From NCBI GenBank assembly GCA_019649035.1, contig BMAT01008342.1, forward strand, positions 252,358-273,076: 20,719 bases of DNA. The letters are read 5' to 3'. The position numbers and the translations under genes are program-made. A model generated the notes under the pieces. It was not told the origin of the DNA. It did not search any database and saw only the letters and a list, made by a program, of their open reading frames with translations. Every line of letters begins with the position of its first letter. Within the stretch, counting starts at the first letter, position 1. This document shows, in pieces, positions 1-10,400 of the stretch. Source of the stretch: Elysia marginata (taxonomy: Eukaryota; Mollusca; Gastropoda; Plakobranchidae).

Positions 1-292
1 GCCTGATTATAATAAGAATACGAATAATAATAACAGATGCAGTTATGATAATAACAACAATTATTATGATAATAAAAGTATTAATAGTAATAATTATAGT
101 AACAATAATGACAATAATAATAATGATGATAATAATAATAACAATAATAATAATAATAATAATAATAATATATAATCAAAATAATGATATTAATGGCTAA
201 TTTATATGATAATAATAGTATTAATAGTAATAATTATAGTAACAATATTGACAATAATAACTATAATAATGATAACAATAATAGTAGTAGTA

Positions 293-356
<64 letters not shown>

Positions 357-390
357 TAATAATAATCAAAGTAATGATATTAATAGCTAA
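1..390. repeat. Nested AAT-type satellite at the window edge
   Basis: Almost pure A/T/G sequence made of AAT, GAT and AAC triplets, with a pure (AAT)n tract of about 19 units near 295-353. There is higher-order structure. A segment with the core AGTATTAATAGTAATAATTA occurs near 77-96 and again about 140 bases later. A second motif, AATCAAA..AATGATATTAAT..GCTAATTTAT, occurs near 175-205 and again near 365-395. The long Asn-rich and Ile-rich reading frames here are translations of the triplet repeat, not genes. Confidence 0.9.
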
Positions 391-2411
391 TTTATTTATA
401 ATTATTAAAAGTAATGCATTTAACTAACTTCTCTAAAATAAAGTGCGTGAATATTTTACTCTGACATGCCTTTTTAAATGGGTTTTTTTACGTTAAGTGT
501 CATTTGGAGCAATATGGTCGCAAAAAGCTGAGATACGCTTGGTATTGATGGTCTGCAGGTGAAGGCCTAAATAACTGGCACCACTAATGCCATCCGAATC
601 CCAACAATGGCATCTTAATGGAATTGAGTAGGGAAAAATACTAAGACAAAGATGAAAACGGTAGTAGTCAACAAGGAGTTAGAAAAGCTCATTTTTCTTG
701 CTAAAGAGATGATGTCAAAACATGGTAGGAAATCGTTTAGGATATAATGCTATGAGGACAATAATCTCAGGAAATGAAGAGGGGTAGGGGGGTTAATGAG
801 CTCGAAAGGCCGCGGACAACGTATTTGGATACAGAGCATCATAAATGTTCAAATTCTACGAAATTTGCATTCCAATATTACAATAAAAGCTGCACTTTAG
901 GTAACTTAAGCACATTCAAGAGAAAGCATTGCAGGAAAAGAGCTGTTATTTCAAAGAGGGTTGTTTTATTTTTAACAACAATTTTAGCTGATTAGACCGC
1001 CGAGTTCTCCTTATTTAAGATAAGATACACTTTATTGGTCCATTATTGGAAACTTAGCGTACTTTCTGACTCAAAGTATTTATCCTTTTTTTATGATTTG
1101 AATTAAATGCATTTACTTCTCTTAAAAATCTATCTAATATCATTGTAAACCTATTTAGCGTGTGTGAACTAAAACCAACAACCTATGCCTACAGCTATTT
1201 TGATCCCTCAGAAGATGTTAACAACACTTTTAAAAGGCACGTATATAGTTTTATACATGTAGTTGGCTTACTCAAACTGGCCCATTGAATTGAGGGTAGA
1301 AATGTAAAGTTTTATCATTGATGCCGCTAGCTTTAGCCCTACTTATCTCATTGCTCAACAAGATTTGGGGGTTTTTTTATGTTATGTAATATTTTAATGT
1401 TATGTTGAAATTATGTTTTACATACTTGTTTTAAATATTTACTATGGGTTTTACGTGTTTTTATTGTCTGGTTTTTTTATTAGAATGGCCCAAAACATCC
1501 TTTAATATCTGTTAAAATTAATCAACGCTAAAGTCACAGAGTTGTTTTTTAAGAATTTAAAATGACTGCATAGTCTCCAGAAATTTGTTAATGTTTCTTC
1601 TTGGACCGATGTTTGAAAAAGCTAAAATTTATATTGCGGGACCTATCACATCCACTTTACGCGCAAATTCTCATATCATGCTTCCAAATAATTGGCCTAG
1701 TTTTTCACATATTGGCGAGATGAGAACGGTACAGAAATCTTTAGTGCTGACAGCAATTCTAGAATATAACTAAGATCTTTATCTTAATACCTTTATCGCT
1801 GGTACAGCAAACAAATATGCTTCTGAAGTTGTTGCAGGAAATTTTATTCATTGTTTACTTATGACGAAATATGGACCGTCTCTCTGAACTAGGTGTATCA
1901 TAAAAAAATGAAAATAAAATAATTCATCTTATATTTATTCATAGCTAAGCGCACTTTGTAATTTTGTTTACATCAAAATAATGTGATATCTAGAATTTAC
2001 ATTCTTTTTTTTTTTTTTTCTGTTTTCTTTTAGCCTTATAAACTGATTTCTTATCCATTGCAAGGAAATTACCTTTTTTCTTATCTTTAATGAAAATTTC
2101 AATTGCATTTTTAATCTTTTCTCCTTGTTGGCTGTCAAATGACTGGTGTAATGATCAAAAAAAAAAAACCTTGCAATAGTGTAATAAGTATGTTTGATGG
2201 TAAAAGTATTTGTACTGTTTTGCACTCTATGTACACAAGTTGATTTCCGTTTTATCGATAAAATAAAATACTATCTTACCTTGGGACTTCTCTGGGCTAA
2301 CCACCTTACATTGTCTATCGAGATGTGTAGTATTGAAATTGAGCTTGATGTTACAGAAAATAACTATTATTACGGACACACAATCATGAATGTATTCTTG
2401 ATTTGACCCAG
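391..2411. other. Non-coding stretch upstream of gene 1 exon 2
   Basis: No exon could be supported. The sequence is AT-rich, with a T-run near 2004-2018 and an A-run near 2157-2168. It is expected to be the intron upstream of gene 1 exon 2, because that exon starts in phase 1 and has no in-frame Met before it. I looked for an Arg-rich/acidic start exon like that of gene 2, ending in G before GT, and did not see one. Short open frames near 774-995 and 1585-1773 have no recognisable protein character. Confidence 0.6.
2329..2361 (+). repeat. 33-bp repeat, copy 1
   Basis: The 33 bases match 3946-3978 at 31 of 33 positions, with the core AGCTTGATGTTACAGAAAAT. It lies just upstream of gene 1 exon 2; the other copy follows exon 4. 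Flanks do not align. Confidence 0.7.
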
Positions 2412-2654
2412 AACCACCCAGTCTGGATGAGGCAAGTCTGGCGCCAGTGAAGAAAGAGTGTTTGCTTGTAGAGGACATAGACCTGCATGTCAAGGAGAAC
2501 GCCGAGACGCACCACACTGACCTGTTTGAGTGCACGGATCGCGACAATGACCCCCAACTGGTGGTGCGCAGAGGTCAAGAGTTCAAGCTCACCTTGACCT
2601 TCCAGCGACCTTGGAGCAGCAAAGATGACGATATGCATCTCGTTTTTAAAATAG
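2412..2654 (+). CDS. Gene 1 exon 2: Transglut_N, first part
   Basis: 243 nt, entering and leaving in phase 1. It opens after GACCCAG with a short acidic linker, then [18 protein letters not shown] and the family hallmark [10 protein letters not shown] of the N-terminal beta-sandwich. In frame it is open only back to a TGA at 2399, with no Met, so it is an internal exon. It has the same length and phase as 18253-18495 of gene 2; bases 2471-2625 are identical to that copy. The donor is GTGGGG. Confidence 0.92.
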
Positions 2655-5600
2655 GTGGGGCAGTATTTGAGAAAGCCATTTAAATTCTCATAGTGTAACT
2701 GTTTGATATTGTTACAAATTAAAGCGTACCCTGACCTTAATTTGTTTTAGGTACTTAAGCTTAGTGTTTCTTGTACATTGCTAATGAAACACCATTGATG
2801 TCAATGCATATCGCATAAGCTCCAAGGATTCTCTACATTTGCCTTATGTATCTAGTGCAAGGGAGGAAAATGCACATACACTAGTTTAAATACTTTATGT
2901 TGGCTTCTTCTTCAAGCATAGTGTAACGGTTAAAATGTCCAGGTTTTATGGTAGACAAAGCATGGTGCCCTAAGTGTAGTTAATTTTGGAACAAAAAGCA
3001 AAAAGTCAAAGCGATTCAATTTTAGGTAGAGAGCGGCTGCCATTATTTTTTGTCCTTGATTTTATTGTTAAATGCTTAAAATTTTTTATGTCATCGAACT
3101 TGTACCAACTTTATTGCAATGGAGATGAACTGAAGTCTTTTCATTTAAAATTCATTTCCGATCGCAGGCGACGAGCCAAACCCCAACAAAGGTACCTACG
3201 TAGAAATGAAATTGGAGGAGGGCAAAGACACCGGATACATGGTCAGTGGCATGCCGTATAACAGTTTTTGGTTCTAGTTTTTATGCACGGTACATTTCAA
3301 CTGTTTTAATTGCTTTTTAATGCTTAATATTTTTGTTTACCTTTCTTTCAATTCGGTATATTATCAATATTAATTTTGTAAGCGTACAATTTATTTATTT
3401 TACCATGAACGAGAAGAGTGAATATGGCGGTATTGGCGTTCTTGTCTGGATCTGAAAGTCAGCACCCAATATTGGCTAGATAGTCTTTTAAAAGTAAGAC
3501 AGACACAACATTGTCAAAGTTGATATCGACCTTGTTTTTATATTCAGCGGTCCCACATTCCAATTTTTTTTCATTATTTTTTTTATTATAATTATTTACT
3601 CTTTTGCAGACGGACAAGAGCAAAGCATGGGGCGCTCGCATTCTTTCTCAGTCAGACAATTCTTTAACTGTGGGCGTGTACTCCCCTCCTGACGTCATCA
3701 TAGGGGAGTGGGAATACGCCGTTCGAACGGTATATGTCAAGGACGAAGAGGTCAAAGAGTACGAGTGTGAGGGTAGCGAAGAGGTCATCATTCTGCTAAA
3801 TCCTTGGTGTGAAGGTCAGTCATCGCTGGTTCTAGAGAGTTGAAGGATTGGTGAATTTGTAAGACAACTACATTTTTTGAACGTTTATAAAAAGTCTTCA
3901 CAGCGCAATTTTTTTATATGTGTATTTTCTCTTTGGACACTTTGCAGTATTGAAATTAAGCTTGATATTACAGAAAATGGATTGGGCGATTATTTCTGAT
4001 AAGACAATCTGTGATGTTATTTTTCTTTAATTGTTTTCCTATACCAGTTTAATGCTTTTCCTTTCTTAAATTTTTAATTTAATCAAACCAATTGATTGTC
4101 TTGATGTTAACCAATTAAAATGTCTTAAGATTCTTGTTATTTCCCTTGCTTTTTCCACAATGTTTTTCTCACCATACAATAAGAAAAAACATCGAGATCT
4201 GCTTGGGTAAGCTCCGTTTATTTTCCCAGACATTAATTATTCATTAGTAGTTTCTTTTGAAACATATGTCTCGGCTCCTTGTCTCGAAAATTCATACAAA
4301 AAAAAAAGGTTGCACCTTTCAGGCACAGTGTTTTGCAATAATGTTTGCATGATTGAAAAGTTTGTTAACATGAAGATGCCTTGTCGTCTGCTTACCGATG
4401 TTGGCACCAGATGATCAGGTGTACATGAAGAACGCGGGAGACCTGAAGGAGTACATTCTGAACCAGGTTGGCCTGGTGTTCTGCGGCAGCTACAACTCCA
4501 TCCAGTCGAAACCGTGGTTTTACGATCAGGTCAGGTTAGAACAGTAGCTATGTGCAAAAGGAATAGAGGCAGACAGAAAAAAAGAGAGAGGGAGCGGGGG
4601 GGGGGTGGACAGAAAAAATAAGGCGTTTGAAGTTAGATAAAGTAAGCTACTTTTAGCTTGTAAATGTTATTTATTTTACAAGCATACTTCGATTCTATAA
4701 TGCATTAGTATAGTTTCCTTTCTTTTTTTCCTCAAAACCAAAGTTTTCCTCAGGTTTTTAATTGCTCTAAAATAAAAAACAAGACAACAAAGCACTTATC
4801 TATCATTGATTTTATCCGAATATTTTAGATAACTTATATCCTGCTAATCATGTCCTCAGTTCCTGGAAGGTATTCTAGCAGCCTCTCTTCACCTCCTTCG
4901 TAAAGCCAACGATTTTGCAGTTTCTACCAACATGGGAGACCCAGTGTATATTTCTAGAGCGCTTTCTAGAATTGTGAGTTTGCCTTAGATAGACGCATAC
5001 AATAAGAAATGAGAGAGAAAGTGGGTGGACAGCGGAGGTGAGAAATTGTGTGTGTTGGGGTGACATTGAGAAGCATTAATTTGTGTGCTTATAAACGCTA
5101 CAGGGGGCTCGACTGTTCGAAGCAACCGTAGCAGTTGGTCTCTTTCATATAAAACTAGATGTTCTTCTCACAAAGAAAACGTCCAGTCTTGATTAAGTTT
5201 AGAGAACGTCTCGGTAATTGCTAGTTTGTATTAATCTGATTCTCAAACTAAGTCGTGTGCTTCGACTTTCAAAAATAAATCCACCTTAGGGCCTTTCCGC
5301 AAGTTCCTTTAATTTGCATTTCTAAGCTGTGTTAAATCTAATGCATATCTCTAGAGCGCTCTCTCGCATTGTTTGTTTGTCCTTAGATAGACACATACAA
5401 TAACAAATGAGAGAGAAGGAGGGTTATTGCTATCATTCAACAATGTCAAATGATTGAAATATTTTAAAGGTATGAACTAAGCAGTGGAGAGAAGTAGGCT
5501 TTTTAGTCGTTGCAATCAATGTGTAGTCTTCAACACTACAACTGCGCAATGACTCTCCTCAGCTCAACAACTGTGACGACTGCGGTGTCCTCATCGGGCG

Positions 5601-7413
5601 TTGGGACGGTGACTATGCTGACGGTACAAGACCAACGTCCTGGATGGGCAGTGCCCCCATCATCAACGAGTACATGGAGTCAGGGCAGCCTGTGAAATAT
5701 GGCCAGTGCTGGGTGTTCAGTCACCTTTTGACAACTGGTATGTCACTTTTGGGTTCAAATTATAACGAAAGTAGAAAATAAAAACACTATATTTGCATGA
5801 CTTAGAACAAGAAGGATATAGTGGCCCATTAATAGAATTTTTGTAACTGCAACTAAAAAGATTTGTTCAAGTGTTCTTTATCGTACAAATGGAATTTTTG
5901 TGATTTTAGGGGATTTTGACTAAAGCTGATGAAAGTTCACCGGGCCTTTTATTTGAGACTTAAATTTTGTGATTTATGTTCAAAATTATTTTTACAGAAT
6001 GAGTTTTAGAGATGTCATGCAAATGGTAAGAAATCCCATTATGTGTGTAATCAGTCGCCAGGGCCCTTGGACTTCCATGTCGCAGCGTCACGAATTTTTC
6101 CTCTGCGCATGACACAGACCTTACCATGACTATAGACAAATATGTGGACGCTGAAGGAGATGAAGTAGAATATAAAAACGACGATTCAGTGTGGTGAGTA
6201 AAACCAGGCATTTCGCATTTATGTTTTTGCGCGTTTTTATGTTAATTTATTTATACCCTTGACTTTACTTATCTCATTTTCAAAACTTGTAGGCCCATAT
6301 TGCCTTCTTCGATTTCTTTATTGATTTTGTCACAGAAGAGCTGTATATTTGTTTTTATAATGTATTGAAGTCTCCTAAGTCAATGAGCATAAAAACCCGC
6401 CTTTCCTTGTTTCTGATATGCATTGTGAAATACAGCAGATTGTTTTCAAAATGAACATTTTCACAAAAGGAAAATCGAATAAATTCATTACTAAATGCAA
6501 AGTAGGAGTTATTGCAGTGATCCAGCGACAAAAGACAATACTTTATGGATTTCTTTATCATGAACCGTGTGTTCATGGCAAAAAAAAAGATTCTAAGATA
6601 TTTTGTGGATAAAAACATTTTAGTGAGCATCTTTACTCATTCACTATCTATCTTTCTGCGTTTCAAACCCAAGGAACTTTCATGTATGGAACGAGGTCTG
6701 GATCCACCGACCCGACCTTGACAGGCTAACGGGCCATACGGGCAAATTTGATGGGTGGCATGCCGTGGACGCCACGCCACAAGAGCTTAGTGACTGTACG
6801 TACTGAGGGGCATTTTAGCAACATATCGTTGGCCATGTGAACTTTTTTTTTCAGGAACTCTGGCTTCGAGTTAAAATTTATAGTTGTAACTATGCAACGG
6901 GATAGAAAACAGAAACTGCGATTTGGCCGTTTTCTTTAACTCCAAAAATATTAACAGAAAAGGCTGCATCGGTAAGATTCACAAGTGAAAGTAATGTACA
7001 TTTTAAAGCTTCGTTTTGACTCGATGGTTTTGCAACTGTAAAACGAAAGGCCGCGGGTGATTTCGCTCAAACTGATAAATTTCTGTCTTTGTTGCCATCC
7101 GTAGACAAAGATAAGCATTATGCAACTGAAACTCGAATGCAGCTCCATTTTCATCACTGTGTTCCCCAGCTGTCTTCCAGTGTGGACCTTCACCTCTGGC
7201 AGCCATCAAACAGGGCGATGTTCACATCGGCTATGACACCAAGTTTATCTTTGCTGAAGTCAACGCCGAGTATTGTAATTGGGAGGATGGTTTCCCACCA
7301 GTGTTGATTAGCAGAAACACAAACAGGCGAGCCTACATATTATGTTTACCTAACGCTCTTACGAATATATAAAAAAGATAGTTTGAGATAAAGAAGTGAT
7401 AGTGGTGGTAGTA

Positions 7414-7461
<48 letters not shown>

Positions 7462-10400
7462 AGAGTAGTAGTAGTAGTAGTAGCAGCAGTAGTAACAGTA
7501 GTAGCAGCAGCAGCAGCAGCAGCAGCAGGAGGAGCAGGAGGAGCAGCAGAAGCGGTATCATTTTGTACTAGTGAATTATTTCATTGTTCCGAATATTATG
7601 ATGATTATTATGACTTTCTTCATTATCATCTATCTACGCAGAGTGGGAAGGAAGATCAGCACGAAGGCTCCCACGGGAGGTTTCGTTGGTTATTACAACG
7701 GTGTGGACGAGGGAGTCCGGCTTGATGTCACTGAACTCTACAAACACTCAGAAGGTCGCTCAACAAACTGAAATCATCACTGATTCATTTTTAATTGTTA
7801 ATGTGTCTAGAGCAACCTCCGTATGTAGTTTTAAAAGATGCTTTATTTGTTATTTATTATCGATAAAATGAAATCTGATGGCAAGGTCAGCTCACGCCGC
7901 GTAAGATGTCACCAGCATAACAGGGTCATTCTCGCACCTTTTCATTTTACTTGCACTTTGCATAGTCGAAGGTTTGAGCCTTGATTCCGTCATCTAGATC
8001 TTAAATGTAAGCTATTTTGATTTCGTTTTTTTCTTTTACCGTGAGCAAGAGTGGTTGAACTTTTTTTATTTGAGTTATTTGTATTAATCCTTCTATCAAA
8101 TTGAGGATTTTATTTTTCCTGTAAGAGTAGTGGTGATGACAGGAATTCTTCCTAATGTTATCATTTTGGCCAGACTCTGCGGCTGAAAGAGAAATTGTAA
8201 AGAAAGCCACGCGGACAGGAAAGCTAGGTTTCTTCCTTTTCAAAAACAAAACAGTGAGTTTTTTACGGTTGACTTAGCGGAAAGACTAGGTCCTAATGAG
8301 CCACTTTTATAAACCCTAATGTGTTGGTATTTTAAAAAAATGTTGAGTTTTTTTCAGCTTAAAAAAGTTCAAAACTAATTTAAATAATTATGGTTTCATT
8401 TTCAGAAATTACAAATTTTGACTCCCGACTCATTAGAACTGATTTCTAGAAAGAGGAATACGAATAATGTATATCGAATTCTTCGTGTTTTAGATAAACT
8501 TTAGCGACTAGTTTACGAAGATTTTTTCTTTGGTTGGTCATATCATATTCATTGGGATTTTCAGATAAAAAAAATCAAAAAAGTGAAAACAACATTTTTA
8601 ATATGTCATCATCTTAAAAATGTATTTTCTCTCGTTCTCAAACTGCGACATAAATATTTTTCCCAAACACTATTATCTCGCTCGGATAATGTCCCTTATG
8701 AGATGCAGGTTTGTTTTTTTTTAATGTAATATTAGATTTGTGACAATTAAATCAATACTGTATGAATCTATCCATTCTATGGGTGCATTTTAAACGAATC
8801 ATACATGAGCCACAGAGCGCGACCATCGTTTATGTTCTTAATGATCTTCTAATCCTAAAAGGACGTGCAACTTTCCATTAGCGAGCTGGAGCAGCAACCT
8901 CGAGTCGGACAAGACGTCACAGTCAAGGTCAATGTCAAAAACGATAGCTCGGAGACGCGTATTGTGAGTCTGCGCACTACAGTCCGACCAATCAACTACT
9001 GGGGTGGCCTCAGGGGTAAAGAGAAAGTAGCCTGCAAGCTGTTTGACCAGGAGACTCTTGAAGCCGGGCAGAGTGAGTTTTTTTCATATTATTGATTTAT
9101 TAAAAGGTAGTGTGATTTAGTCCATCGAACACTAATCTGGTCAAGGTGATTACAGAATTGTTTTTAGTTTACGGTACGGCTTGTGGTCTGCCTAAAAACT
9201 AAATTTCTAAAGATTTTCTAGTGAAAAAAAATCTTCTAAAATGTTCAACAGAGTTGAGAATGTTATTTAGTGTCTGCAAAACAAAGCACTTTGCTGGTCC
9301 TAAACAGGAAACAATTTACTATGTATAACAGTCAAGATTATGTTGAATTAACTTCATTACCTAAAGAGAGAGCTTGTAACTTTTTTACAGTCAAAACAAT
9401 AAATGTATTAAATGATATTACGGAGAAATTTTATTCTTTATAGATCATTATTTAAGATGCGCTATTGACTCATCATTTCATGGAACAAAATTTAAACAAA
9501 CAGACTGGAAATAAGCAGTCAAGGCGATTCTGTAAACTTTTGTTTCTTGCTAAATGAGATCGTTGGTTTCGACTCTTTAAATCAAAATTTAAAAGTTTTG
9601 ACTTCGAGTCACCCCCTCCTCCTAATACTTGCTTCCATTGGACAAAAGATGGATGTTTTGCGGTTATGTGAGTATCGAAGACGCAATATGCTTGGCAACC
9701 TAATGCAGGATAACTTGACGCGTCCATATGAATGAATGCAGGTATTCTAATAGAGACAAAATCTTCTCCTCGACTTCGTGGTACTCTATGTTTACAATGT
9801 TCCCATTGGATTTCCATTTACAGCGAAAAGCTTCGACCTGACTGTGGAAGCAGACGAAATTCTGCGGCTGTGTGACGAGTCCCTGAGTATGAAGATTCTG
9901 GCATTGTGTAGAGTGGAAGGGTTTAAGGAACCTGTGTTCGAGTCCGACGAGCTAGTCATCAAAACTCCCGGCATCAGATGCACGGTAAGGATGCAGATTC
10001 TAATCCATTCTTAAAATCATAAACGGTTTCAGGTTTGCTTGTTCAAATGAAGTTTTTGGCCGCTTTATAAAGTGCCTGTTCTGGGGTGAACGGAGTTAAA
10101 GGGCTTGTGTATGCTAGACGGCGTCATACTATGGACGTGAAAAGTAAATGTTCATTCCAACCTCAGTGTATAACGTATATGGTGAATCCTATTGGGGCGG
10201 CGCTTATTGTAATGATATTGGTTGAACCAGGGCTAGGTTTAGCGCAGCGTACGGTCTTTAAGAAAAGTTTCGGACGAAACATTCGTTTTGTAAGCATTTG
10301 CTAGCGGAAGTGTGAGATTTTTATCACTTCAGAGTGATAGCCTGACGGACTTCTTAAAAAAACTTCTTGTATAAAGGATCCTTATATCCTCAGCCGGTAT

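Noticed and set aside
184..427. Asn-rich and Ile-rich open frames
   Set aside because: Direct translations of the AAT triplet array in different frames.
774..995. Possible N-terminal exon of gene 1
   Set aside because: Has some basic residues but no acidic end, no fitting donor phase and no likeness to the gene 2 start exon.
2227..2638. Minus-strand frames over exon 2, and likewise 18249-18542
   Set aside because: Antisense shadows of the conserved transglutaminase exon; both copies share them only because the + strand is identical.
3690..3697. TGACGTCA (CRE-like) in exon 4 of both genes
   Set aside because: It encodes the conserved PPDVI segment, so coding constraint explains it.
6060..6063. 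AG at 6060-6061 as acceptor of exon 8
   Set aside because: It breaks the reading frame with exon 7; the AG at 6053-6054 keeps it and gives the family motif.
7346..7561. Poly-Leu, poly-Val and poly-Ala frames
   Set aside because: Translations of the GTA/AGC repeat inside an intron on either strand.
10086..10304. 72-codon frame in gene 1 intron 14
   Set aside because: Starts at GTG, no recognisable motif, lies between two well-supported exons.
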